This document shows, piece after piece, positions 40,764 to 50,270 of a stretch of DNA of 56,040 bases. The notes below the pieces were generated by a model that saw only the letters and a program-made list of their open reading frames with translations, made no database searches and was not told the DNA's origin. A program made the translations under genes and the position numbers. The stretch covers positions 1 to 56,040 of the forward strand of contig VSNM01000036.1 in the NCBI GenBank assembly GCA_009774245.1. Direction: 5' to 3'. Source of the stretch: Lachnospiraceae bacterium (GTDB lineage: Bacteria; Bacillota; Clostridia; Lachnospirales; Lachnospiraceae). The number at the start of each line of letters is the position of its first letter. Within the stretch, counting starts at the first letter, position 1.

Positions 40764-41341
40764 TGTTTTCCTCTGTAAAAGTAAATGATACTATTATTAC
40801 ATTAATGAAACTCCTCACTACAGGATTGCAAAGAGTTAGTCCATCTTTTTATTCTCATCATATTATAATTTGAATTTCCTCACAGCAAGTTACAGAACAT
40901 CAATTTTAGACTTACTTCGCCCGTCATTAGTTTGTTACGCACCAGAATTACGAAAATAATTCGAAGAAAATAAAAAAAATACAATATCTCTAAAATATTA
41001 ACAGCTACCCAATAATATCTTATCATTCCTCATCTAATCATACAAGGGACAAAATTGTCAATTAAAATATCATTCATGTAACTTTATTATAATACCGCCA
41101 AAAAAGGAGCCCGTAAAGCGCAAATATATCTGCACTTTACGGGCTCCTCTTTTATACCCGAGGAGAAAATAATCTGCGACTTATTTTGATATCAGGAGAG
41201 AATTTTCTGCTAATCTATAAGTATATTAAATTATTCCTACAAATTCATCATAGCCAACCGTCTTTACAAATTTCCTAAAATGCCCCAAGGGGTACTTCCT
41301 TATGTGAAGTATCCCTTTTCGCTTCCTTTTTGCCTATCATT
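40764..41341. other. AT-rich intergenic region with two hairpins
   Basis: 578 bp without a supportable gene. 41105-41153 holds a strong stem (AGGAGCCCGTAAAG / CTTTACGGGCTCCT) with A before and T after it, working in both directions. 41288-41318 holds a second stem (GGGGTACTTC/GAAGTATCCC) just behind the GH35 stop. The part next to 40764 must contain the promoter of the LytTR operon; no consensus boxes were assigned. Confidence 0.6.
41105..41153. terminator. Strong bidirectional terminator hairpin
   Basis: AAAAAAGGAGCCCGTAAAG pairs with CTTTACGGGCTCCTCTTTT around an AT-rich loop. It separates the GH35 locus from the LytTR operon. Confidence 0.8.
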
Positions 41342-43159
41342 TTACCCGATATCCGGCTCGTCCTTCAGCTCGATCACGCCTGTCGCTTTGCCCTCTGTCT
41401 CAAACACTATGATCTCATTTTCTCCCTGTCTCAGCAACGGCGCCGGTATGTACAGGCGTCTCTGCGGTCCGATCTCCCAATACCTGCCGAGATTAAATCC
41501 ATTGAGGAACACACAGCCCTTTCCCCAGCCGTCAAGCTCCAGAAACGTGTCTCCTGCCTCCTCCACCGCAAACACGAACCGATAAAATGTCGGAAGCCCC
41601 TCTGTGCAATCCCTGTCAAAATCAAGCCTGTCAACATTGTCGAGCGGCAGCGGATACATCGTCCAATTATAATGAATATGTCCGTTGATCTGGACGCACT
41701 CCGCGATGCCTTTTCGCTGGCGTTCCATCAGCGGCCCGAAATTCACGCGCCCCATATTTTCCATAAGAATGTCAATCGGCGCATTCGGCGCAAACGTAAC
41801 CGGTTCGTTCTTTGCCATGGGCTCCCCCTCGGCGGACGGCGCATTCGCGTCCTGCGCCTTCTGTACCTTTCCCGAGAGCACGTCATACTCGCCGTCCAGC
41901 TCCCTGTCGTACAGGTTTACGACGCGCCTGTTGTCCACGAAGATATTCGCGCGGTCATTTGCCCCCCATAGGCGGATGCGCTCGATATTCTGCTCATGCC
42001 GCAGTGTCGAGTGATAGAGGATATAGCCGTAACTCTGTCCGCATTTTTCCATGCAGACCGGAAAGCTGTCCGTGATCGGTTCCGACAGATTATCAAGGTT
42101 CTGCAGCAGTCCCGTTTGTGACACGGCTGTCAGTTTTCCATACGCCTTTTTCTGAATCTTTGTTGTAAACTCCACCTTGGGAACCGGCGCGTATTTGCTG
42201 ATCACCTTCTGGAACTTGTAATACTTCTCTGTAAAATCCCCCGCCTCGGTGAGCAGTGCGTCGTAGTCATACGAGGTCACGTCCGGTGTCAGCTCGTCAT
42301 AGTAGTTTGAACCGTTCATGAAGCCAAAGTTCGTGCCGCCCTCAAACATGTAGATATTGACATGCCCCATGTCCAGCATATCGTCCAAATCCTGCGGACT
42401 CTCCGGATTGCCATGCATATGCCCGCCGTTTCCCCAGTGGTCAAACCAGCCCACCCAGAACTCCGCGCACATCAGCGGACCGCCCTTCGCGTAGGACGAA
42501 AGCACCGCAAACCGCTCCTTTGTGCGCGAGCCAAAATTTCCGGTCGGATGGATTCCGTCAAGACAGCCGCAGGAGAGCGCCTCCTCAAATGGGCCGTCCG
42601 AGGTGATGAGCGGCACTGTGACACCGCGCTCCAGCATCATATCGCGCATCACTTCCATATAATGGGTATCATCGCCGTAATACCCGTATTCATTCTCGAC
42701 CTGCATTAGGATCACCGGTCCGCCCTCTGTGATCTGAAGCGGTGTGATCAGAGGAAACAGTCTGTCATAATACTCCCTGACATGCTTTAAAAACGGCTCA
42801 TGACATGCCCGCAGGCGCATCCCGTCCTCCGCCATCAGCCATGCGGGAAGTCCTCCAAACTCCCACTCCGCACAGATATACGGAGATGGACGCAGTATCA
42901 CGTAAAGCCCCAGCTCCTCCGCCGTCCTCACAAACTTCACAAGGTCATACCTGCCGTCAAAATCAAACACGCCCTTCCGGGGCTCATGGACATTCCACGC
43001 TATATAAGTCTCCACCGTATTACAGCCCATCGCTTTTAATTTTTCCAGCCTGTCCCGCCAATACTCCGGCACCACACGAAAGTAATGGATGCTTCCGGAT
43101 ATCACGCGGAACGGTTTTCCATCCAGATAAAAATTGTCCCTGATCTCAAATCGTCCCAT
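41342..43159 (-). CDS. GH35 beta-galactosidase
   Basis: 605 residues from MGRFEIRDNFYLDG at 43159 (GGAAGG upstream). GH35 features: SGSIHYFRVVPEYWRDRLEK, acid/base Glu in ILMQVENEYGYYGDD near 158, nucleophile Glu in MCAEFWVGWFDHWG near 233, GGTNFGFMNGSNYY. C-terminal beta domains (RIRLWGANDRANIFVDNRRV, GKGCVFLNGFNLGRYWEIGP). No signal peptide, so cytosolic. Acts on galactosides imported by the upstream ABC system; it has its own promoter (43205-43233). Confidence 0.92.
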   Translation of the reverse strand: MGRFEIRDNFYLDGKPFRVISGSIHYFRVVPEYWRDRLEKLKAMGCNTVETYIAWNVHEPRKGVFDFDGRYDLVKFVRTAEELGLYVILRPSPYICAEWEFGGLPAWLMAEDGMRLRACHEPFLKHVREYYDRLFPLITPLQITEGGPVILMQVENEYGYYGDDTHYMEVMRDMMLERGVTVPLITSDGPFEEALSCGCLDGIHPTGNFGSRTKERFAVLSSYAKGGPLMCAEFWVGWFDHWGNGGHMHGNPESPQDLDDMLDMGHVNIYMFEGGTNFGFMNGSNYYDELTPDVTSYDYDALLTEAGDFTEKYYKFQKVISKYAPVPKVEFTTKIQKKAYGKLTAVSQTGLLQNLDNLSEPITDSFPVCMEKCGQSYGYILYHSTLRHEQNIERIRLWGANDRANIFVDNRRVVNLYDRELDGEYDVLSGKVQKAQDANAPSAEGEPMAKNEPVTFAPNAPIDILMENMGRVNFGPLMERQRKGIAECVQINGHIHYNWTMYPLPLDNVDRLDFDRDCTEGLPTFYRFVFAVEEAGDTFLELDGWGKGCVFLNGFNLGRYWEIGPQRRLYIPAPLLRQGENEIIVFETEGKATGVIELKDEPDIG

Positions 43160-43204
43160 AATGCACCTTCCCTCTATACTCTTTAAAACCACTTTCTTTA
43201 CTAA

Positions 43205-43233
43205 ATCATATCATTTGTAAAAACAATAGTCAA
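43205..43233 (-). promoter_or_regulatory. Promoter of the GH35 gene
   Basis: Minus-strand TTGACT (43228-43233), 17 bp, TATGAT (43205-43210). It lies between element copy G and the GH35 start, so the gene can be expressed despite the terminator behind the solute-binding protein gene. Confidence 0.7.
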
Positions 43234-43247
43234 TTGGGGCTGCGCAA

Positions 43248-43323
43248 TCGAGTAGGGGAACGATCTTCTCCACTACTCGCGCGCCGAGCGTCATGACATA
43301 TTTCCTTTGGGCGCCCGTGCACA
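43248..43323 (-). repeat. Structured intergenic element, copy G
   Basis: First hairpin 43249-43279 (CGAGTAGGGGAA/TTCTCCACTACTCG). Second stem from GCGCGCCGAGCG to CGCCCGTGCAC with conserved ATATTTCC and a small inner GTCATGAC. Minus-strand reading starts right after the terminator at 43328-43358. Confidence 0.75.
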
Positions 43324-43327
43324 TAAG

Positions 43328-43358
43328 AAGGGGGTATGACAGTAGTCATACCCCCCTT
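43328..43358 (-). terminator. Terminator after the solute-binding protein gene
   Basis: AAGGGGGTATGAC and GTCATACCCCCCTT form a 13-bp stem with an AGTA loop, 27 bp after the stop codon, followed on the minus strand by CTTCTT and element copy G. Confidence 0.82.
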
Positions 43359-43384
43359 AGCTGCTAAACCGTCACTGCAAGTCA

Positions 43385-45112
43385 CTATTTATAAAGCGCA
43401 TCAAACTGTCTCTGTAACTCCGCAGTCACCTCGTCGATACCTGCTGCCTTCAATGCTGACTGATACTCCGCAACGATATCCTCCGCTGTTCCCGAATACT
43501 TACCAAACGCGATCTGCTTCATGTAGTTTGTGTTAATCTCGTTGATGTTGGAGATCTGCGAACGGATATTGTCAACCTCCACTACAAACTGTCCATACGG
43601 ATACTCGATCTTCAGCTTGTCATACTCGTCGTACAGTGCGTTGATCTTATCCCAGTCACGGCTTGCATCCAGAATCTCGAGGTCATCATTACGTCCCCAC
43701 CAGAAGTTTGTCGTGCCGTTAATGTTGTCCGTATCCTGATTGTAACCTTCCGGAGTTGTTCTCAGTCCATCCGCTGTCACCTCATAAGATACACCCTCGA
43801 TACCATAGCAGAACAGCTTGTAGCAGTCCGGATCATTTCTCAGAAGATCATATACCATCAATGCTCTCTCCGGGTTCTTGCTGCCTGCAGAGATTGCCAT
43901 AGCGCCATGTGTGATGGAGAGCGCTGTCACATTGCCTGTCTCCTGCCCGAAATAGAAGAAACCTGTCTCCGCGTTCGGATCATCATCATAGATCGTGTTT
44001 GCCGGTGTGTGGCTGACCAGATCAGTCCATGTCTGTGTATGGTGCTGCTCTGCTGCAACCTTGCCAATCCTGTAGTCATCGCGGTTTGTTGAGGAGGTAT
44101 TGTTCAGGACGTCCGTCTGCCATACGCCGATCTCATCCCACTCCTTCATCATCTTCGCAAACTCCACAAGGGAATCTGTATCTGTCACAAACGGAGAATA
44201 TACCGTGTAGAGGTCATTTCTCGTACCACCCCACATTGCAGCGGAGTTGATACCGTCAATAGGCACATAGTCAGAGTGGGAAGCGATCCAGCCGCCTGCC
44301 ATCTGCGCGTACTGTGTACCATCTGAATCCCACGGGATAATGTCAGGATAGGTCTCCTTCACATACTTAAAGTATGTTGTCAGATCCTCCCAGCTCTTTA
44401 CACCGTCAGCAAGACCTGCCGCCTTTGCCCAGTCGAGACGATAAATAAATCCGTGGTTCGTCCACTGCGCGTAATTGTCCTCGGGAATCAGGTAAATATC
44501 GCCGTCATATTTGCAGAGCTCCCAGTTCTCCGCGGGAACGCTTGCCCATGTCTTCGGCGCATACGTCTTCAACATATCCTCCGAGAGCTCTAAGAATGCG
44601 CCATTCTTGGAGTTTGGCCACGCATCCAGCCAGTCAGAAGCTGTTCCGACCAGATCTACCGTACCATCCATCTGCGCCAGTGTCAGGTTGTAGTTTGAGA
44701 GATAATCTGTCCAGCTGATGAAATAGGTCTGCAGCTCCGCGTTGCACTTCTCTGTCAGAATCTTGTTCAGCTCTGTCATCATCTCATCGTACTTATCCTT
44801 TGTTCCGGTCGGTGTCTCACCGGTTGTCATATATGTAATGACAACATGCTCTGATGTGTCCACATTTGCCCATGGATCATCAGATGAAGCTGCCGCATCG
44901 CCGGCAGATGCATTTTCACCGCCGGATGCGTTGTCTGTCGATGCACTGTTATCCGCAGATGCGTTGTCGTTGGATGTAGATGTGTCCGCCGCAGCCGGTG
45001 TGTCACCTGTTGTGTCTGAACCGGAACCTGAGTCCGAATTTCCGCCGCAGCCTGTCGTCAGCCCGGCGATCATAGTAGTTGTCAATAGTAACGCCAATAC
45101 TTTCTTTTTCAT
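43385..45112 (-). CDS. Sugar ABC transporter solute-binding lipoprotein
   Basis: 575 residues. Signal peptide with lipobox LTTGC at about 18-22. A long Ser/Thr/Ala/Asp-rich linker (residues 25-75) lifts the binding domain from the membrane. The remainder resembles the LplA/YtcQ type of large solute-binding proteins (EHVVITYMTTGETPTGTKDK; WNDLTTYFKYVKETYPDIIP-like region). Third gene of the permease-permease-binding protein operon. An upstream hairpin between it and the permease gene may raise its mRNA level. Ligand probably a galactoside, from GH35. Confidence 0.88.
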   Translation of the reverse strand: MKKKVLALLLTTTMIAGLTTGCGGNSDSGSGSDTTGDTPAAADTSTSNDNASADNSASTDNASGGENASAGDAAASSDDPWANVDTSEHVVITYMTTGETPTGTKDKYDEMMTELNKILTEKCNAELQTYFISWTDYLSNYNLTLAQMDGTVDLVGTASDWLDAWPNSKNGAFLELSEDMLKTYAPKTWASVPAENWELCKYDGDIYLIPEDNYAQWTNHGFIYRLDWAKAAGLADGVKSWEDLTTYFKYVKETYPDIIPWDSDGTQYAQMAGGWIASHSDYVPIDGINSAAMWGGTRNDLYTVYSPFVTDTDSLVEFAKMMKEWDEIGVWQTDVLNNTSSTNRDDYRIGKVAAEQHHTQTWTDLVSHTPANTIYDDDPNAETGFFYFGQETGNVTALSITHGAMAISAGSKNPERALMVYDLLRNDPDCYKLFCYGIEGVSYEVTADGLRTTPEGYNQDTDNINGTTNFWWGRNDDLEILDASRDWDKINALYDEYDKLKIEYPYGQFVVEVDNIRSQISNINEINTNYMKQIAFGKYSGTAEDIVAEYQSALKAAGIDEVTAELQRQFDALYK

Positions 45113-45194
45113 TATTTGTCCTCCTATTAATTTATATTACTTATCTCCGCCCCCGCGGAGCCATAGCCTTAAATATATATTCTCAGTACACCCA

Positions 45195-45283
45195 GAAGAA
45201 CGCTGCCCTTTGCGTTCTTCCTGTGTGAAGCTTTAGATTTTCTTAGGCGGCGTCTTTTGCCGCCTTAGTAAATCTCTTCACAC
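45195..45283 (-). promoter_or_regulatory. Intercistronic hairpins between permease and binding protein
   Basis: GAAGAACGC/GCGTTCTTC (45195-45220) and a longer stem of GTGTGAAG, AGATTT and CTTAGGCGGC with their complements (45223-45283). The latter overlaps the permease stop codon. No U-tract follows, so it is more like an mRNA-stabilising or processing structure, which would raise the binding protein over the permeases. Confidence 0.6.
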
Positions 45284-46209
45284 TAACCTTTGACAGCACC
45301 AACGGTGATACCGCTGATAAAGTACTTCTGTACAAATGGATACAGCAGCACGATCGGTCCTGTCGCAAGCACAGCGTTTGCCATCTTCACACTCTCCTGC
45401 GGAATATCCGCCAGGTTGATAAACTGGCCGGCAACAGAGTTTTTCAGCGCGTCTGTCTTGTTCACGATCTCATACAGGGTAAACTGCAGCGGCTTCACCG
45501 CAACCCTTGAGCTCAAAAACAGTGACGACTGATACCATTCGTTCCAGTAGCCCAGCGCAAGAAACAGTCCGATCGTCGCAAGCGCTGGCTTTAACATCGG
45601 CAGAATCAGGGAGACGAAAATCCTCATATCCCCCGCGCCATCGATCTTGCCCGACTCCGTGATCTCATGCGGTATCGACTTGACGAAATTCTTCATCAGT
45701 ATGATCAGCCACGGCGACATCAACAGGGGCAGCAACACTGCCAGATAGCTGTCCTTCAAGTGATAGGTCTGTGTCATCAGCAGGTAGTACGGTGCCAGTC
45801 CCGCCTGAAACAGACTCGTGAAATAGATGAAAAACGATATTGCATTTCGAAACGGAAAGTCCTTTCTCTGCAGCGCATATCCTGTCATGGCGATGATGGA
45901 CAATCCGATCGCCGTCCCGACCACTGTCAGAATAATCGTCACCAGATAGGACCACCAGATCCCGCCGCTCTTTGTGACCATGTTATACGCTGTCAGTGTG
46001 ATATCCTTCGGCAGAAGCTGCACGCCCTCCGCCCTGATCACCGACTCACTGGTGAAGGATGTGCTGACAATGATGATAAACGGCACGATACAGCAGAAGG
46101 AGTAGAGTGTCAGGAACACATATCCAAATCCCCTGATAATTTTATCCGAAGTGCCAAGCTTTACTTTGGCGCCTGATTCCATTAAGTCTTTATCTTCTTT
46201 CTTTGCCAT
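45283..46209 (-). CDS. Sugar ABC transporter permease (MalG/LplC type)
   Basis: 308 residues with six membrane helices and the EAA loop (ESGKIDGAGDMRIFVSLILP near 205) that contacts the ATPase. The ending PFVQKYFISGITVGAVKG is typical of YtcP/LplC permeases. It starts 15 bp after the first permease. No ATPase gene is in the operon; a shared MsmK-like ATPase elsewhere is expected. Confidence 0.9.
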   Translation of the reverse strand: MAKKEDKDLMESGAKVKLGTSDKIIRGFGYVFLTLYSFCCIVPFIIIVSTSFTSESVIRAEGVQLLPKDITLTAYNMVTKSGGIWWSYLVTIILTVVGTAIGLSIIAMTGYALQRKDFPFRNAISFFIYFTSLFQAGLAPYYLLMTQTYHLKDSYLAVLLPLLMSPWLIILMKNFVKSIPHEITESGKIDGAGDMRIFVSLILPMLKPALATIGLFLALGYWNEWYQSSLFLSSRVAVKPLQFTLYEIVNKTDALKNSVAGQFINLADIPQESVKMANAVLATGPIVLLYPFVQKYFISGITVGAVKG

Positions 46210-46224
46210 GTTGCTCCTCCTCTC

Positions 46225-47181
46225 CTAGAACAGTGAATAATCCGGTTCTATTTTCTTTACAATAAAGTTCACAGTCATAACGATGATGAAACCTATCACA
46301 GACTGGTACAGTCCCACCGCGGAAGCTGTCGAGAAGTTAAAGTCCGTCATCGTCGCGCGGTATACGTATGTCTCAATGATATCCGTCGTGCCGTAGAGGA
46401 TCGGATTCGTGCCGACAATATTGTAGAATAATCCGAAGTTGCCCTTCACGATGCCGCCCAGTGCAAACAGGAGCAGGATAACGATCGTCGGTTTCAGACT
46501 CGGAAGAATTATGTATCGGATTCTCTGGAATCCATTGGCGCCGTCCACCTTCGCGGCCTCCATCATCTCCCCGTCAATACCCATGATCGCGGCGAAATAC
46601 ACGACAGAGTTGTAGCCGGTCTGCTGCCACAGGTACACGATGACCATGATCGGCGGCCAGACATTTGGATCAGAATATGGCTGCCACTTCTCCAGACCAA
46701 GACTTGCCAGGATACCATTCACAAAACCCGTATCATAGTTGAGCAGGTTAAATACCAGAACGCCTACCAATACCTGTGATATGAAATATGGCAGGAACAT
46801 GATCGTCTGTGAAACCTTCTTGAACCATTTGCTACGCATCTCGTTCAGGAGAATCGCCACAAACACCGCCAGGAAATTGCCAAGCAGGATAAACGCCAGA
46901 TTGTACAGGATCGTATTCTTCGTCAGGCTGAACAGCTTTCCTGATGTCGCCAGAAACTCAAAGTTATCCAGACCGATAAACTTGCTTCCAAATATTCCGT
47001 CTCTGTAATTGTACTTCACGAACGCAACCCAGATACCGGGCATCGGCGCATAGCTGAATGCCAGGAAAAACAGAACGGCGGGAAGACACATCAGCAGCAG
47101 GACTCTATATTTCTTTACCTTCTGGAAAAAGGTGAGGCTTGCATTATAATTGCTCTTCACCTTGGTTTTTGTATTCCCCAT
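46225..47181 (-). CDS. Sugar ABC transporter permease (MalF/LplB type)
   Basis: 318 residues from MGNTKTKVKSNYN at 47181 (GGGAGGTAATACT upstream). Six membrane helices, the conserved opening SYAPMPGIWVAFVKYNYRDG and the EAA loop (EAAKVDGANGFQRIRYIILP near 220). LplB/YtcO type. First gene of the uptake operon behind the promoter at 47236-47264. Confidence 0.9.
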   Translation of the reverse strand: MGNTKTKVKSNYNASLTFFQKVKKYRVLLLMCLPAVLFFLAFSYAPMPGIWVAFVKYNYRDGIFGSKFIGLDNFEFLATSGKLFSLTKNTILYNLAFILLGNFLAVFVAILLNEMRSKWFKKVSQTIMFLPYFISQVLVGVLVFNLLNYDTGFVNGILASLGLEKWQPYSDPNVWPPIMVIVYLWQQTGYNSVVYFAAIMGIDGEMMEAAKVDGANGFQRIRYIILPSLKPTIVILLLFALGGIVKGNFGLFYNIVGTNPILYGTTDIIETYVYRATMTDFNFSTASAVGLYQSVIGFIIVMTVNFIVKKIEPDYSLF

Positions 47182-47235
47182 AGTATTACCTCCCTCGTTA
47201 CTAAATTGACTGCTTGAAATCGATTTCATATATCC

Positions 47236-47264
47236 ATAATATTACTATCATTTTCAAAAGTCAA
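47236..47264 (-). promoter_or_regulatory. Promoter of the sugar uptake operon
   Basis: Minus-strand TTGACT (47259-47264), 17 bp, TATTAT (47236-47241). The upstream DNA (47310-47350) contains TGTGCA/TGCACA and GACCATTGGTC dyads that could be sites for the adjacent LacI regulator, although their distance from the promoter is larger than usual. Confidence 0.7.
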
Positions 47265-47377
47265 TATATTTTTCCACCGTAAAAGTCACTTTCTATAATT
47301 TTCACATTGTTTAATGTGCATTATTGTGCACATTGTACATCATGACCATTGGTCGCTTTTTGCAATTCAATAAAAAA

Positions 47378-47418
47378 AGAGTGCATCCAGGACTTTTTGT
47401 CCTATTTGCACTCTCTGC
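47378..47418 (-). terminator. Terminator of the LacI gene
   Basis: GAGTGCA-CCAGGAC and GTCCTA-TGCACTC form a long stem with TTTTT loop. On the minus strand it is followed by TTTTTTTATT. It lies about 35 bp after the LacI stop. Confidence 0.85.
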
Positions 47419-47451
47419 TATGAAATCGCATTCATTTTACTGATATCCACA

Positions 47452-48522
47452 TCAGTCTGCCGGATTCCGTACCCTGTCCGGCGCCGCCCCGCTGCTCTCG
47501 CGTATGACCAGACTTGGCATCACCATGCGCAGCGTGTCCTTTTTTCTCCCCTCGATCATGGCAATCGAGGTATCGATGAGCTTTCTCCCGAACTCCTCAT
47601 AATTGTAGTCGATACTCGTTAGGGGCGGTACCACCATCTCGGCCATATATGTATTGTCATAACTCACGACGGAAATGTCCTGCGGTATGCGGATACCGTG
47701 TTCCTTCAGGCTTTTCATGACTCCCATCGCCGTAAAATCGTTGACAGCGATCACCGCTGTCATATCCGTGCGTCTGGAAAGCATCTCATTCATCTGCCTG
47801 TAGCCTGTCTCAAAATCATAACTGCCCCCGTCGTCCATGACCAGCTCCGGATCATATGGTATCTTGTTCTCCCGCAGAATCTGCTTGTACATCTGAGATT
47901 TTTCAAACGTGGCGAGCACATCCTGTCTGCCGCCGACCATGGCAATCTTTTGATGCCCCAGCCCCAGCAGATGTTCCATCAACAGCTCCACTGCCTTCAT
48001 GCTGTCGATGCGAACCACATGGCAACGGGTGCCATCGAGTTTTCCCGTCACGATCACAGGGATGGTGGACATAATATCATTGATGAGCTCCACATATTCG
48101 ATGCTGGATACGAGATCATCCACCCTGCCGCCAAGCTGTATGATCGCGTCGACCTTCTGCTCCTGGAGTTTCCCGAGAAGCTCCACTTCATTTTCCGTCT
48201 TACCCAGCGAATTGTACAGCACAACCGTATATCCGGCCTCCCTTGCCGACTGCTCGCAGGCAACAAAAAGAGCCGCATAATACGGATTTCTGATATCCGC
48301 AGCCAGCACCCCGATCATCTTCGTCTTGGTGTCGGCAAGTCCCTTTGCCAGCGCATTTGGCTTAAAATTGTACTTGGTGATCAGCGCCTCCACTTTTTCC
48401 CGTTTTTCAGGCCGCACCTTCGCGCTGTTCGTAAGCACCCTTGACACCGTTGCCGGGGATACCCCCGCTTCCTTCGCTATATCGTATATCGTTATCGCCT
48501 TGCTCTCGCTGCCTTTCTGCAT
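47452..48522 (-). CDS. LacI-family transcriptional regulator
   Basis: 356 residues from MQKGSESKAITIYDIAK at 48522 (GGAGGTG upstream). N-terminal HTH (ITIYDIAKEAGVSPATVSRV, LTNSAKVRPEKREKVEALI) and hinge, then a periplasmic-binding-protein-like domain (MIGVLAADIRNPYYAALFVA; NDFTAMGVMKSLKEHGIRIP). Probably controls the galactoside uptake operon directly downstream and GH35 further on. Confidence 0.9.
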   Translation of the reverse strand: MQKGSESKAITIYDIAKEAGVSPATVSRVLTNSAKVRPEKREKVEALITKYNFKPNALAKGLADTKTKMIGVLAADIRNPYYAALFVACEQSAREAGYTVVLYNSLGKTENEVELLGKLQEQKVDAIIQLGGRVDDLVSSIEYVELINDIMSTIPVIVTGKLDGTRCHVVRIDSMKAVELLMEHLLGLGHQKIAMVGGRQDVLATFEKSQMYKQILRENKIPYDPELVMDDGGSYDFETGYRQMNEMLSRRTDMTAVIAVNDFTAMGVMKSLKEHGIRIPQDISVVSYDNTYMAEMVVPPLTSIDYNYEEFGRKLIDTSIAMIEGRKKDTLRMVMPSLVIRESSGAAPDRVRNPAD

Positions 48523-48621
48523 GGCAAATAACACCTCCTTATTAGTTCCCCTGTCTCTTTACAGTTCTAACTATGAGTATACACTTTCTCTTTTTTGGCT
48601 GTCAACCGCTTTTGGCAAAAC

Positions 48622-49722
48622 CTACGCCTGTCCAGGAATGAAAATCTCCCTCCCCAGCTCCACCAGTACCAAAAGTGTCACCGGCCCCAGAATGACGCCG
48701 CCAATGCCGTAGTAAATCACACCGGCATACACGGAGATCAGTATCGCTACCGGCGAAAATTTCAGACCGTTTCCCAACAGGCGCGGCTCCAGAAATTCCC
48801 GGATGATCACGCACATAAAATACGTGAGTAAGATAATAACCCCGCTGCCGATATTTCCCCTCAGAAAACTCATCACCCCGATCGGGATGAGCACAATCCC
48901 GGTCCCGATAAAAGGGAGAAAATCCATAAAACCGGCGAGGATTCCATAAAACCAGCACTCTGCCGTGCCGCCCAGATACAGGCCGGCCGCCGCGGTGACA
49001 CTGATGCACAGCAGGATGATGGTCTGTGTCTTTAAGTACGTCTTGATCATTTTGCCGAGTTTTTTTCCGATGCGGAGAATGATGGACAGGATATGATCGA
49101 TCGCCGGCTCGATCGCCGCCAGATACAGCAGTCCCTGCTGCCAGCCCTCGATCTCCCGCGCAAACAGAACGACACAGATGAAGCTCACCACGACAAAGGT
49201 CCCCGCGCGCCCTGCCACAGACAGATAACGCAGACCTCCGCTCAGCAGTCCATTGCCGGATCTTGTGATGCACTCCCCAAGCTCGGCTGCTCTCTCTGAG
49301 ATCCAGACCTCAACAGTTCCCCGCTGTAACTGAAAAAAGTCCTCGATCTCCGCGCTGAATCCCGCAATCAGCCGCGCGATGCTGTCCGTCCAGAAATCCG
49401 CGTTCTGCACCAGCATCCTAGCCCTGCTGATCAGGAAGGTGCCAAGTCCAACGATCAGCAGCGCCACCAGCAGGATGATGCCAAACAGTATTCCACCCGC
49501 CATAAATCCCTTTTGTCCCGATCGGTTCCTGAGCCTGTCATTTCCTCTCCCGACAGACCTCTCCCGCCGCAGACAAAACCGCTGCAGCGGCACCACGATC
49601 AGCAGCGCCACCAGCAGCGGGAGGAAATATGGCAGAAGATATTTCAACGCCAACAAGACTGACACCGATGTCAGAATATACAGTACAACTCTCTGGTAAT
49701 CGCTCCGCGCTAAAAAATCCAT
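48622..49722 (-). CDS. AI-2E family transporter
   Basis: 366 residues with about eight membrane helices. Typical features: N-terminal helix pair (LLALKYLLPYFLPLLVALLI), amphipathic middle (SIARLIAGFSAEIEDFFQLQ), and the conserved C-terminal region (GFMDFLPFIGTGIVLIPIG, FLEPRLLGNGLKFSPVAILI, GVILGPVTLLVLVEL). Members export or exchange small molecules; the AI-2 role is established only for a few, and Clostridial YtvI-like members are poorly known. Confidence 0.88.
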   Translation of the reverse strand: MDFLARSDYQRVVLYILTSVSVLLALKYLLPYFLPLLVALLIVVPLQRFCLRRERSVGRGNDRLRNRSGQKGFMAGGILFGIILLVALLIVGLGTFLISRARMLVQNADFWTDSIARLIAGFSAEIEDFFQLQRGTVEVWISERAAELGECITRSGNGLLSGGLRYLSVAGRAGTFVVVSFICVVLFAREIEGWQQGLLYLAAIEPAIDHILSIILRIGKKLGKMIKTYLKTQTIILLCISVTAAAGLYLGGTAECWFYGILAGFMDFLPFIGTGIVLIPIGVMSFLRGNIGSGVIILLTYFMCVIIREFLEPRLLGNGLKFSPVAILISVYAGVIYYGIGGVILGPVTLLVLVELGREIFIPGQA

Positions 49723-49755
49723 GCCCTTCCCCGCCTTTGTGTCAAGTGAAACCCA

Positions 49756-50214
49756 TTACGCCATTCCGTTCACGGTCTTGTACTTATAGAGCATCTCCGC
49801 ATGATTCTGTTCCTCGATCTGAATATCTGCGAGCAGCTTGCGCATATTGGAATCCTTGAAGCAGAATACATTGGTGTTGTACTCTGAGGAGACCAGTTTC
49901 TCTGACGCGATACAGTCTGTCGCCAGGAAATTGTCTGTCTTCTTGTCCGCGGAGTCGGTCATCTTGTCATATGTCGCCTTGGGACTGTAGTTTCTGCCAT
50001 CTGTGTCATTGCAGTTGCATGACGGAACCGTGCCTCCAAGCACCTGCTGCAGGGATTTGTAATGCTCCTGCTCCTTGGTCTGCAGCGTCTTGAACAAATC
50101 CTTCAGGACAGTGTCCTTCGCCTCGCCGGAATAGCGCTGATACTTCTCGATACAGGTCTGCTCCTGCGTCTGTAGATCCTTGACTGTCGCGATTTCTTTT
50201 TCTGTTAAGATCAT
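49756..50214 (-). CDS. CotF-like ferritin-fold spore coat protein
   Basis: 152 residues from MILTEKEIATVKDLQ at 50214 (CGGAGGAAATTT upstream). Two pairs of helices with E-x-x-Y and E-x-x-H patterns (TQEQTCIEKYQRYSGEAKD, TKEQEHYKSLQQVL; IEEQNHAEMLYKYKT). CotF-type coat proteins have this ferritin-like layout. The middle has a CNCND stretch. Whether it binds metal is unclear. Confidence 0.7.
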   Translation of the reverse strand: MILTEKEIATVKDLQTQEQTCIEKYQRYSGEAKDTVLKDLFKTLQTKEQEHYKSLQQVLGGTVPSCNCNDTDGRNYSPKATYDKMTDSADKKTDNFLATDCIASEKLVSSEYNTNVFCFKDSNMRKLLADIQIEEQNHAEMLYKYKTVNGMA

Positions 50215-50270
50215 AAATTTCCTCCGTTTCAAATACCTGTTAATTTTTGTTGTTTATAGTTTCTAAGCAT

